DNA of 53,593 nt from a virus. Below, piece after piece: positions 15,256 to 22,999 of the stretch. Below the pieces are notes generated by a model, which did no database searches, was not told where the DNA came from, and worked only from the letters and a program-made list of their open reading frames with translations. The stretch spans positions 1 to 53,593 of the IMG/VR virus record IMGVR_UViG_3300009700_000002. One strand, 5' to 3'. The translations under genes were made by a program, and so were the position numbers. Position 1 is the first letter of the stretch. Each line of letters starts with the position of its first letter.

Positions 15256-18200
15256 TTACTCGGCCGCGTTCCAGAGCAGGTCTTGCTCGACTTCGTCCCC
15301 GATGAAGCCGAGGTACGGGCTGTCGTCCAGGCAACCGCACTCCGACTGCAGCGGTTGCGGTCCCGGATGCGGCAGCTTGGGGGGGCCGACGGGGAGGTTC
15401 CTGGGTGGGTTCCCGACGCCCGAGGTGCCTGCGTGCGGTGCGGCGGCGTGGGCCGCCGCCGCCGCCGGTGCGGCTGCCACGACGGCCGCTTGAACGGCAG
15501 GGTGGTCAGCCACGGGACCGTGTGCGTCCGCGGCGGCTTGCGCCCCTTCCTTGGCGATCTGATGCACGACCGGAGTGGGCGTGCCGGGCGGAGCGGCGGA
15601 TGCGGCGGTCGCCGCTCCGGTTGCTGCAGCCTGGACGGCAGCGGCCACGGCAGGCTTCTTGGCGTCCGCATGCGGAGCAGCCGCCTCTTTTGCGGCGTGC
15701 GTGGCGGCGGCCTCCACGGCCGGCGTGGCTTTGCCGTGTGTGCGATCCCAGTCTTGGCGTTCTTGCGTGTGCCATTCCGCTTCACCGCGTGTCCAGCTCG
15801 GGGGCGGTGGAGACGGCACGAACTCGATGACGGACAGAGGTGGTGCCGGTACGGGCGGAGTGGGCACCGCTGCGGTGGTCACCGGAACCCCCGTCTGCGC
15901 GTGCAGTTGCTGGATGTACGGACTCATGTTCTCGGCGCAGTAGCGTGCGAGCTCACTCCGGATGAGCGGCATCGCGCGTTCGATCGCCCGCGTGCAGTTG
16001 AACGGTTCGGCCGCTGCGTACGCGGTCGTGGTGACGGCGTTCTCGAGCGGTATGCCCGGGATCGAAGCTCCTGCAGCCTGCACGGCGTTCGAAAACACTT
16101 CGCCGAGTCCAGGCTGCCCTGGATTGCCGCCCGTTGCGGGCCCCCCGGCGCCGATCCCCATCACCTGCTGAACGGTCGGGTACCGGTCGTAGGCGATCTC
16201 TCGTTCGTAATTCGGGTGCCATTCGTGGCGCTCGCGCAAGTGCGCGGGCGTCGACGCCGGCAGATCGGGCGGTGGGGGAGCGTACGGCAATCCGGCGGAC
16301 GCCCGCTTGCCATGCCACTCGCGCCACTCGCTCTCGGGCGCGTCGTGTTCGGGCGCCGGCAACCCTTCGGCTGCCCGCGCGCCGGTCCACTCTTCGTGCT
16401 CGCGCGGATACCTGGCGTGCGCGTGCATTCGGACCACGTGCGGATGCACGTGCCGCGCGCACTCGATGAGGAGCTCGCGACGCAGGTGCGGCAGCGCGCG
16501 CTGCAACGCCTGCGTGAGGTCGTGCGGTTCGGCCACCGCGTGCATCGCCGCGTTGACGGCGTGCGCCGGGTGCACGCCGGTCTTCGCCGCGATGGTGTGC
16601 GCCATGTCCTGCACCGCGTCGCCGACGCCGCGCAGGCCCCAGCGGTGCCAATGACCCCAGCGGGGCGGCCATGCCGACTGAACGGGGGGAGCGGGTTGAT
16701 CGTCGTCGTCGACAATCATCTCCGTCGGACCCGGATCGTTGTACCCCGGAACGCCAGGGATGGCGGGCGGCGTCCACGAAGAGGGCGTGACCCACTCGCG
16801 GTGGCGGCCGAAGCGGTCGGCGAGCGCGAATGGGCCGGCGTCCTTTCCGACGCCGGTTTGCTCGGATCCGTCCGAGAGCGTGCCGGCCTTGCTGGCGGCG
16901 CCGCCGCTCGAGACAGCAGCGGTTCCGCTCTTCATGTTGAGGGCCGCCGAGACCTCGGCAGGGTACAGGCGCGCGATCCAGCTCTTCTGCAGCGCCGGTG
17001 TGCTCGTGTCCTTGCCGATGAGCAGCGGCATCAGCACGCTCGACCAGAGCGTCGCGGCGAACTTGATTCCGGCTCCGACCCCCATCCCCTCGACCGACGA
17101 TCGAATTGCAGCCTTCTTGATAAAGAGCGAGCCGATGAGCGGTCCGAAGGTCAGGACTCCTAGGCTGCCGTAGCGCCACAGGTCGGGCGCCGACGCGACG
17201 TTGAGCGCATTGGCGAGCGTACCGACCCCGTCCGAAGTGAACTTGTTCGCCGGCTTGTTCGCGGCCGATGGATCGTAGCCCGCGAGGAACCGATCGATGG
17301 CGTCCGCGGCCAGGAAGGCGGCGGCGGCGGTCCCCACTTCGAGGGCCATGTTGCCCGCCGTGCGGGCCATACTGCCGAAGCTCGGCGCGCGGACCTTGTG
17401 CGCGCGGTAGGATCGAACGACTTTCGTCTCGCGGGCGCGCCGATGCTTCGGACGGCGACGGGCCTGGACGACCTTCGTCTCGCGAGCATGACGACGCGGA
17501 CGCCGACGCGCCTGAACGGTCGTCGTCTCTCGGGTGTACTTGCGCGGGCGCCGACGGGCCTGGACGACTTTCGTCTCACGAGCGCGCCGATGCTTCGGAC
17601 GGCGACGGGCCTGCACGGTCATCGGCTCGTGGACACGACGACGCGGGCGCCGACGGGCCTGAACGGTCGTCGTCTCGCGAGCGTGCCGACGCGGGCGACG
17701 CCGCGACTCGGCGGCCTTCCTGGTCGTCTTGCCGCCCTTGCGCGTTCGCCACCCCTTCTTCGCAGCCTTGCTGTGGCCTGCGCTGTCGCCACGCCACGCC
17801 GACACCTTGCGGTGGTGGTGCGGACGACGTTTCGCCATCACGTAGCTCGACGGCCGCTTGCGGTGGGTCGATTTGCGATGGGTGGGCTTGCGGTGGGTGG
17901 GCTTGCGGTGCTTCGGACGGCGGCGCGCCTCGGCAACCACGGGAGTCTCCCGCATGCGGCGCGGACGGCGCCGCGACTCGGTCGCGGTTCGTCTCACTTC
18001 TCGCGCATGGCGCGGACGCCGGCGCGCGGTGACGACGCTCGTTTTGGACTTCGGCGCCGCTCGGCGCTTCGGCGCGGTTCGGCGCTTCGGAGAGGCTCGA
18101 TGGGCCGCCTTGGGCTTGGCCGCGGACTTGCGAGCAGGACGACGGGTCGTCTTCGTCTTCTTTTTCATGGTCTCCTCACGAGCGACTACTGCGCGAATGC

Positions 18201-18624
18201 CCTTGCCGAACGGAACCGTTCGTTTGACTGCGAACCCCTTCGGGTCTTGCTGCCGCAGGCGAACGTACCGGTCGGTAACGTCCACCTTGCCGGATTTGTA
18301 GCCGTGACTTTTGGCCCACTGCTTCGCTTTCTCGACGGTCCAACCGGCGCTGCGATCGAAAAGCAGCGACTGCGCCTGCATGGCCTTGCGCTTGGCTTCA
18401 ACGAACGAGTCCGGATCCGGAGGAGGAGGGGGAGGGGGAGAGTAGGGCGGCGGAACGTACGTGCTTGGGATGACCGTGCCGATGCGGACCTCACGGCGGC
18501 CGGGCGGCGCCGGGCGGAGCGATTGCCGATAGGGAGGCCGGGAAGGTCGACGTCCTGCGCCAAGCCGTTGACCGCGTTCGTGCGCGGCGGAGAGCTCGGC
18601 GAGACGGGAGTGGTACACGCCCAT
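15256..18624 (-). CDS. giant modular protein: phage-type N-domain, protamine-like repeats, three membrane segments, Ala/Pro-rich tail
   Basis: 1122 aa. Residues 65-145 contain a domain common in phage head-region proteins (DRSAGWTVEKAKQWAKSHGY ... PFGKGIRAVVAR). About 150-400 is an Arg/Lys/His-rich array of 14-17-residue repeats built on VQARRRPxxxARETxV, like histone H1 or protamine tails; DNA binding is likely. Hydrophobic segments follow (ALEVGTAAAAFLAADAIDRFL; LGVLTFGPLIGSLFI; FAATLWSSVLMPLLIG). Further on, two related helical units (AEPHDLTQALQRALPHLRRELL and AEPFNCTRAIERAMPLIRSEL) and an Ala-rich APPGTP module occur. May link genome, membrane and coat. ATG 18624 is preferred over an upstream TTG. 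Confidence 0.65.
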   Translation of the reverse strand: MGVYHSRLAELSAAHERGQRLGAGRRPSRPPYRQSLRPAPPGRREVRIGTVIPSTYVPPPYSPPPPPPPDPDSFVEAKRKAMQAQSLLFDRSAGWTVEKAKQWAKSHGYKSGKVDVTDRYVRLRQQDPKGFAVKRTVPFGKGIRAVVAREETMKKKTKTTRRPARKSAAKPKAAHRASPKRRTAPKRRAAPKSKTSVVTARRRPRHAREVRRTATESRRRPRRMRETPVVAEARRRPKHRKPTHRKPTHRKSTHRKRPSSYVMAKRRPHHHRKVSAWRGDSAGHSKAAKKGWRTRKGGKTTRKAAESRRRPRRHARETTTVQARRRPRRRVHEPMTVQARRRPKHRRARETKVVQARRRPRKYTRETTTVQARRRPRRHARETKVVQARRRPKHRRARETKVVRSYRAHKVRAPSFGSMARTAGNMALEVGTAAAAFLAADAIDRFLAGYDPSAANKPANKFTSDGVGTLANALNVASAPDLWRYGSLGVLTFGPLIGSLFIKKAAIRSSVEGMGVGAGIKFAATLWSSVLMPLLIGKDTSTPALQKSWIARLYPAEVSAALNMKSGTAAVSSGGAASKAGTLSDGSEQTGVGKDAGPFALADRFGRHREWVTPSSWTPPAIPGVPGYNDPGPTEMIVDDDDQPAPPVQSAWPPRWGHWHRWGLRGVGDAVQDMAHTIAAKTGVHPAHAVNAAMHAVAEPHDLTQALQRALPHLRRELLIECARHVHPHVVRMHAHARYPREHEEWTGARAAEGLPAPEHDAPESEWREWHGKRASAGLPYAPPPPDLPASTPAHLRERHEWHPNYEREIAYDRYPTVQQVMGIGAGGPATGGNPGQPGLGEVFSNAVQAAGASIPGIPLENAVTTTAYAAAEPFNCTRAIERAMPLIRSELARYCAENMSPYIQQLHAQTGVPVTTAAVPTPPVPAPPLSVIEFVPSPPPPSWTRGEAEWHTQERQDWDRTHGKATPAVEAAATHAAKEAAAPHADAKKPAVAAAVQAAATGAATAASAAPPGTPTPVVHQIAKEGAQAAADAHGPVADHPAVQAAVVAAAPAAAAAHAAAPHAGTSGVGNPPRNLPVGPPKLPHPGPQPLQSECGCLDDSPYLGFIGDEVEQDLLWNAAE
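18166..18179 (-). promoter_or_regulatory. internal ribosome-binding site and start before the basic repeats
   Basis: Leftward: GAGGAG, ACC, ATG AAA AAG, with the ATG at 18168 in frame with the 1122-aa gene. It falls exactly where the N-terminal phage-type domain ends and the Lys/Arg repeat array begins. A second product starting MKKKTKTTRRPARKS is plausible. Confidence 0.45.
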
Positions 18625-18902
18625 GTCTTCAACGTTTTTCAAGATTCACAATGCGCTCTTGCAGCGTCAACAAGTGATTTCTGGCACGCGTGATTCGGAC
18701 TCCAATCCGCGTGTGCGCACCGGGGGAGCCGAGGGGGAGTTGGCCGATCGGGAGGGCGTGCCGGCGATTGAACTAAACCCGCATCAAGTCAATGACTTGC
18801 GCTGCGCGCCCGAGCGCGACGAACGAACCGTATTGCACGTCGAGAACAGTGCGCCGTTCGGCTCATCCGATTTCGATCACGCACCCGATCCGCATCTCGT
18901 AA

Positions 18903-18941
18903 ACGGCATACTCAGGTATGTCTCGGGTATTCCCTATTTGG
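18903..18941 (+). repeat. 40-bp motif, copy A
   Basis: ACGG-CATAC-TCAG-GTATGTC then TCGG-GTATT-CCCTA-TTTGG. Compared with copies B and C it lacks one base before CATAC and has the most changes. The inverted pair CATAC/GTATG and a further GTAT exactly 11 bp on are kept. Confidence 0.65.
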
Positions 18942-18957
18942 ATGAGAGACATCGCCG

Positions 18958-19026
18958 GTTGCATGGTGCTCTCGATGCAACGGCGTTGCATGCTGCATCC
19001 GATGCAACGGTTGCATCGGGGTTGCA
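18958..19026. repeat. array of TTGCAT/ATGCAA palindromes, iteron-like
   Basis: Six or seven copies of GTTGCAT or its complement ATGCAAC within 70 bp. They include a perfect 10-bp inverted repeat CCGATGCAAC / GTTGCATCGG with one centre base (18999-19019) and ATGCAAC-GGC-GTTGCAT (about 18975-18991). Repeated short sites of this density usually bind a replication initiator, a partition protein or a repressor. Confidence 0.55.
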
Positions 19027-19092
19027 TTCGCGCACGCGCGCCCGATGCTTCTCCATGCAGCGGCGCCACGCGCCAGCGTGCAATCCGAGAAC

Positions 19093-19767
19093 TTACCGGA
19101 TCGACGGGTAGAGCAGATCGAGCACGCTCGCCAGCCCACGGACGCTTCCGCTGACACCGACCTCGCTGCCGCCCGACATCCCGACGAAGTCTCCTTCGCC
19201 GCGGTTCTTCGCTTCCGCGCCCGGCTCGAACCACCACTCGCGCTTGTGCGGCGCGACGCGACCGACCGGATGCTTCGTAGTGCCGTCCATGCGGACCCAG
19301 TCGTCCTGCTCGTCCTGGAAGGCCATGAAGACGTGCGTCGGCACGTCGTGCGGGTGCTTGTGCGACGAGCCGATGATCATCGCGGGGATGCCGATCGACA
19401 TCATCGCGGCGGCGAGCGAGATGCTTGCACCGTCGCAGTCCGTGCCGATGAAGCAAAGACCTCCCTCGTCCAAGCAGAGCGTCTGTTCCGGAGTTTCCAT
19501 GAACTCGCCAAGAACTGGGTCAGCAACATACGGCACCTTCTTGCGGAACGCGTCGAGAACTGCTTGCCCCTTCTGCCGGCGCGACCCCGTCGATACGCCC
19601 ACCTCGGCGAGTTTCTGCGTTGTCCACGCGCGCAGGCGCGGAGACATACGACTCTTCCACGCGCGCTCGGCAACCTCCTTGAGTGAGAGAAGCGACCCAT
19701 CACGACCGGCTGGGTGCGAACGTACGTCCGTCTTCACACCTTCTACGGGCTTGTCGATGATGATCAT
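19093..19767 (-). CDS. transglutaminase-like cysteine protease-fold protein
   Basis: 224 aa. The catalytic triad of the transglutaminase-like fold is visible: Cys in GTDCDGAS (about 110), His in THVFMAF (about 144), Asp in VRMDGT (about 160). GIPAMIIGS between them is the usual connecting strand. The upstream segment RKKVPYVADPVLGEFMETPEQT is typical of phage-encoded members. Such proteins act as proteases, amidases or cross-linkers; a role in virion assembly or tag processing is inference. ATG 19767 has GGAG 7 nt upstream and overlaps the tnpB stop (ATGA). Confidence 0.75.
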   Translation of the reverse strand: MIIIDKPVEGVKTDVRSHPAGRDGSLLSLKEVAERAWKSRMSPRLRAWTTQKLAEVGVSTGSRRQKGQAVLDAFRKKVPYVADPVLGEFMETPEQTLCLDEGGLCFIGTDCDGASISLAAAMMSIGIPAMIIGSSHKHPHDVPTHVFMAFQDEQDDWVRMDGTTKHPVGRVAPHKREWWFEPGAEAKNRGEGDFVGMSGGSEVGVSGSVRGLASVLDLLYPSIR

Positions 19768-20963
19768 TGGCAAGCTCCAAGAGTGGCCATAAACTCCGGC
19801 CCTACCGTTGTAACGGCTTCGGTCAACGACGCCATAAACTCCGGCCCTACCGTTGTAACGGCTTCGGTCAACGACCCCGCGCGCAAGCCGCGCGCCAAAA
19901 CGTTCCGCGCAGCGTTCTCATCTCGATGGAGAATGAGTCCGCATTGCGGGCATCGGTGCTCACGTTGCGACAAGTCCTTCGGGACTGGTTCACCGCAGCC
20001 TGAGCAGTCGATACTGCTACGCCGCGGATCCGTCGCCACCACCCACTTGCCGGCACCCTCCGCCTTGCAGTTGAGTGCTTTGATGGCGACGCCCCACGCG
20101 GCGTCACGAATGGATTTTGATAAATGTCCGCGCATCATGCGGGCGATTTCTAGATTCTCGTGCGCTACGAGGTCGAACCGGTTGAAGATCGCACACGCGA
20201 ACTTGCGGGCAAAATCCAGACGCTGATTGCGAATGTGCTCGTAGGTACGAGCAACCAGTGTACGAGCTTGACGTCGACTGTTCGATCCACGTTGCTTGCG
20301 AGCGAGCAACTGCTGGCGCCGCGCTAGCGTCTTCTCCGACGCGCGGAAGAAGCGCGGATTTTCGACACGCTCACCGTTAGAGAGCGTAGCGAACGCTTCC
20401 AGGCCGACATCAATGCCGATAGCCGATCGGACCGCGATTTTCGTTGGCGCTTCGCCGAGGTCGCAGACGAACGATACGTACCAGCCGCGCGTACTGCTGC
20501 GACCCACCGTGACCTGCTTCATCCGGCCACGCATCTCGCGGTACTGGTGAAACTTCACCAGGCCTAGTTTTGGTAAGCGTACATGGTCGCCTTCAGCGCG
20601 CACCCCGAAAAGCGGAGGCAGAGTAAATGAGTCATAACGGTCGCGCGACCGAAAGCGCGGGTATCCTTTTTTTTCACCGCGCTTTACGTGTCGGAAGAAC
20701 GCCAGAAACGCTCGGTCAAGACGTCGTAGTGCACTGCGCTGAACCAAGAGTGGGATCATCTCCCATTCTGGATCCGTGGCCCGAAGTTCAGTTAGTTCCT
20801 TCTGCTGATCGAAGCGACTGATTCGCACATGCTGTTTGCTCCACGCATCTCGTCGTTCTTGCAGAGCAGCGTTGTAAAGTGTGCAACTCGCCGTAAGCCA
20901 TGCTTCAAGCGTCGCTTCCTGCGCTTTCGTTGGACGAAGTGGGTAACGAAATGCCCGGATCAT
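19764..20963 (-). mobile_element. tnpB: TnpB-type RNA-guided nuclease gene (IS200/IS605 or IS607 family) fitted into the operon
   Basis: 399 aa from MIRAFRYPLRPT, a canonical TnpB start. RuvC residues are intact: Asp in IGIDVGLEAFA (about 184), Glu in AHENLEIARM (about 269), Asp in HRDENAARNVL (about 347). The CSGCG..CPQCG zinc finger lies between the last two. TnpB is a transposon-associated DNA nuclease guided by an RNA from the element's right end. No tnpA is present. The start overlaps the LysM gene stop and the stop overlaps the transglutaminase start, both by ATGA, leaving no room for a normal left end. Domestication or a very neat insertion is implied. Confidence 0.88.
19786..19875. 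repeat. perfect 45-bp tandem duplication at the 3' end of tnpB
   Basis: Two identical 45-bp units (19786-19830 and 19831-19875). In frame they encode SLTEAVTTVGPEFMA twice at the TnpB C-terminus. Each unit, read leftward, contains CCGTTACAACGG, a short hairpin of the type found at IS605 right ends, so the transposon end and guide-RNA scaffold may have been duplicated. Confidence 0.8.
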
Positions 20964-22048
20964 GCGGGCTCCGGCGCGAAACTCGATCGGCGTGCGGGCT
21001 TGCTCGGTCTCGTCGCCACGTACGCGACACCGCCTACGGCCACCACTCCGAGCACCGTGGCTGCAGCAATCGTCCAAGAGGACCAGCCGCCGCTCTCATC
21101 GCTCGGCGGCGTGATCGCTTCCTGCTTCGGCGACGGGATCGGTGGGGGTGGTTTCGGTGCGGGCATCGGGCGTTGACCCGCACCGCACGCCGACGGGGCC
21201 TGGCCGACCACCTGCGCGAGCGCCACCGTCGTGGCCACTTCGTAGGTGCCCGTACCGACGGGGACCTTCGGAGACTGCGAAGCGTTCCACGCCAACTTGA
21301 AGCGGTGCACCGCGGCATTGACCGGAGTCCCGGGATGGGTGACCGAAGTGCAATAATTCGGGTCGGCCGAGAGGGCGGCCACCGCGGCTTTCGCGGCCGC
21401 TTGCAAACTGCTCGGCACAGGAGACGCAGACGGGGCATGCGCCTGGATCGCCAGGTGCGCGTTGCCGAGTGCGGTCGAGAGGGCGTTCTGGATGTCGAGT
21501 CGCGCGCGGGTGACGGTGGCTCTGTCGTTCGCTGCGACGGCGGCTGCGAGGTCGCGATTGCGTTGCCAGGCCCACTGCGTCGCGTCCTGGACGGCCTTCG
21601 CCTTGGCGGCGGCATCCGCCGACGTCGAACCGACTGCTTCCTTCACCGCTGCGTCGATCTTCGCGCCCGCGTCGCCCACGGCTTGAGTGAACGCGGTGTC
21701 ACCGAGCGCCGCGAGCTGGGCGACCGCGGGCACGGCCACGTCGAGCTCGGGGGATCCGTCGAGCATACCACTGAGCGACCCCCGCGTGACTCCGTCGTGG
21801 TGGGGGAGGATCTTGTAGTAGGTCGGCGGCAGGCTCTCGCGAGCCGGGTGGAACCACTCGTCGGGCAACAGCAAAGTCTCGCCGACGCGGAGCTCTTTGA
21901 AAGTGACGTAACCGTTTGGATGAACAATCGTTGGCTTGTGGACGTTCACGCGTCCAAGCTCGATCGAGCACTTCGGGCACCCGGCCATAAAATCCTTCGC
22001 CGCGATGCTCGCCGGTGAGTCGCCATGTTGTACGACGTACGTCCTCAC
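20960..22048 (-). CDS. LysM-domain membrane protein, 362 aa
   Basis: N-terminal LysM-like domain (YVVQHGDSPASIAAKDF .. ELRVGETLLLPDEW, residues 3-65) for peptidoglycan or chitin-type glycans, with a CPKC pair inserted. A long Ala-rich helical middle is followed by a domain containing VHRFKLAWNASQSP, similar to the FAQAWNAAS end of the lectin protein and to PG-binding folds. The Pro-rich linker leads to a C-terminal membrane helix WTIAAATVLGVVAVGGVAYVATRP. GTG start at 22048, 7 nt after a TAGGCT -10 box. Confidence 0.72.
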   Translation of the reverse strand: MRTYVVQHGDSPASIAAKDFMAGCPKCSIELGRVNVHKPTIVHPNGYVTFKELRVGETLLLPDEWFHPARESLPPTYYKILPHHDGVTRGSLSGMLDGSPELDVAVPAVAQLAALGDTAFTQAVGDAGAKIDAAVKEAVGSTSADAAAKAKAVQDATQWAWQRNRDLAAAVAANDRATVTRARLDIQNALSTALGNAHLAIQAHAPSASPVPSSLQAAAKAAVAALSADPNYCTSVTHPGTPVNAAVHRFKLAWNASQSPKVPVGTGTYEVATTVALAQVVGQAPSACGAGQRPMPAPKPPPPIPSPKQEAITPPSDESGGWSSWTIAAATVLGVVAVGGVAYVATRPSKPARRSSFAPEPA

Positions 22049-22055
22049 AGCTCGT

Positions 22056-22084
22056 AGCCTACGCGCGACCCATCGGAGCGTCTA
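22056..22084 (-). promoter_or_regulatory. leaderless promoter for the LysM gene
   Basis: Leftward: TAGACG (22084-22079), 17 nt, TAGGCT (22061-22056), 7 nt, GTG. Same layout and same TAGAC-type -35 box as at 29416 and 30022. Confidence 0.5.
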
Positions 22085-22154
22085 GCCTTCGTCCATCCTG
22101 CGCTCGTCGCGCCCTCGCTGCGTACGGCGGACGACGGTGGTTCATGGGAAGGAG

Positions 22155-22331
22155 CTACTCCGGCTTCGGTTGCAGCGCCACCGGGTCGCCGACCATCTTG
22201 ATGCCCTCGGCCACGATCGCCGTCTTCGCCATCGGATCCTTGAGGAGCTTCTCGAGCCTCTTTGCCCAGTCGACCGCCTGCTGCGAGCCAGTCGCGTCGA
22301 CGGAGACCTTCATAAAGATCGTGAACCGCAT
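22155..22331 (-). CDS. small hypothetical protein, 58 aa
   Basis: MRFTIFMKVSVDATGSQQAVDWAKRLEKLLKDP...: a beta strand, an amphipathic helix and a short tail (EGIKMVGDPVALQP). Start overlaps the previous stop (TGATG) and has a GAGGGGG Shine-Dalgarno. No family. Similar in opening to the next-upstream gene (MKFSVNMEVTDDE..), perhaps a distant relative. Confidence 0.55.
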   Translation of the reverse strand: MRFTIFMKVSVDATGSQQAVDWAKRLEKLLKDPMAKTAIVAEGIKMVGDPVALQPKPE

Positions 22332-22999
22332 CACGCCCCCTCGTTGGGAGGTGGCGATCCACCCATCCCAGGCCCTGGCGTGCGAATCGGCGGCGGTGTG
22401 ACGATCGGCGGCTGCTCTCTCTCGTGACAGAGCGTGTGCCCGCAGTACCGGCAGACGGTGCGCTGCAACCCATTGAACGTCGCGCACTGGCAGCAACCGA
22501 CCCCCTCCTCGGTCTGCCGAGTCCCCTCGATGGGGAAGCATCGCTCGATTCCATTGGTGCCACCGGAGCGGATGCCCTGCACGTTGCCTGGACTGGCCGG
22601 ACCGTTCGCGCCAGGAGTCCCGTACGGCACTGCCCCAGGCCCGTAGGGACCTGGGGGTGCCCCAGGCCCGTAGGGACCTGGGGGTGCCCCAGGCCCGTAG
22701 GGACCTGGGGGTGGGTACCCAAACCCAATGGGTGCCATCCCCGGACCGAATCCCGGTCCGTACCCAGGCGGGTGCGTGGGAACCGGACCGCGCTTGCGTT
22801 GCTGCTGCTGCTGCATCACCACCCGGCTGCCAGCCTGCATGCCTTGCTGGAACAGGTTCATCGCGAACGCGGCGGCCTGCGGGTCGGTAAGCGCGCCCTC
22901 CATGCTACGCCACGCGGCACCGAGTACTTTCAGGAGCACGTCGGCCGCGTACTCCTTCAGCTCGTCGTCGGTCACCTCCATATTTACGCTGAACTTCAC
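22331..22999 (-). CDS. zinc-ribbon protein with Pro-Gly-Tyr repeats, 222 aa
   Basis: GTG start overlapping the previous stop (GTGA). Residues 1-65 are helical with a Gln run, a Pro/Gly/Tyr-rich linker contains PPGPYGPGA three times, and the C-terminus has a zinc ribbon (CCQCATFNGLQRTVCRYCGH). Function unknown; the architecture resembles an adaptor with a disordered linker. The linker is encoded by a 27-bp tandem repeat. Confidence 0.6.
   Translation of the reverse strand: MKFSVNMEVTDDELKEYAADVLLKVLGAAWRSMEGALTDPQAAAFAMNLFQQGMQAGSRVVMQQQQQRKRGPVPTHPPGYGPGFGPGMAPIGFGYPPPGPYGPGAPPGPYGPGAPPGPYGPGAVPYGTPGANGPASPGNVQGIRSGGTNGIERCFPIEGTRQTEEGVGCCQCATFNGLQRTVCRYCGHTLCHEREQPPIVTPPPIRTPGPGMGGSPPPNEGA
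22631..22711. repeat. three tandem 27-bp repeats
   Basis: Perfect repeats starting at 22631, 22658 and 22685, each encoding PPGPYGPGA on the minus strand. Each contains the near-palindrome CCCCAGG...CCTGGGG and can fold as a hairpin. Perfect identity suggests recent slippage expansion. Confidence 0.75.

Larger units (their letters stand above)
18643..19092. other. 450-bp non-coding region between two leftward genes
   Basis: No convincing gene. It holds one copy of the 40-bp three-copy motif (18903-18941), a dense cluster of TTGCAT/ATGCAA palindromes (18958-19026), and near its left end TTGACG with GAATCT at 17-bp spacing that could drive the 1122-aa gene. It is the longest untranslated stretch of the leftward block and a candidate control region or replication origin. 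Confidence 0.5.

Noticed and set aside
14568-15785. 405-codon leftward frame
   Set aside because: Out of frame with the coat candidate and the 1122-aa gene, very Arg/Pro-rich, no domain.
15211-17163. 650-codon rightward open frame
   Set aside because: It lies opposite the 1122-aa gene. Its product is Arg/Gly/Cys-rich with no domain, as expected for an antisense shadow in GC-rich DNA.
18912-19157. Leftward frame reading through the TTGCAT array
   Set aside because: The peptide is a product of the DNA palindromes, has no start with a ribosome site and no domain.
22631-22711. CRISPR-like array
   Set aside because: The repeats are directly joined with no spacers and encode PPGPYGPGA in frame; it is a coding minisatellite.
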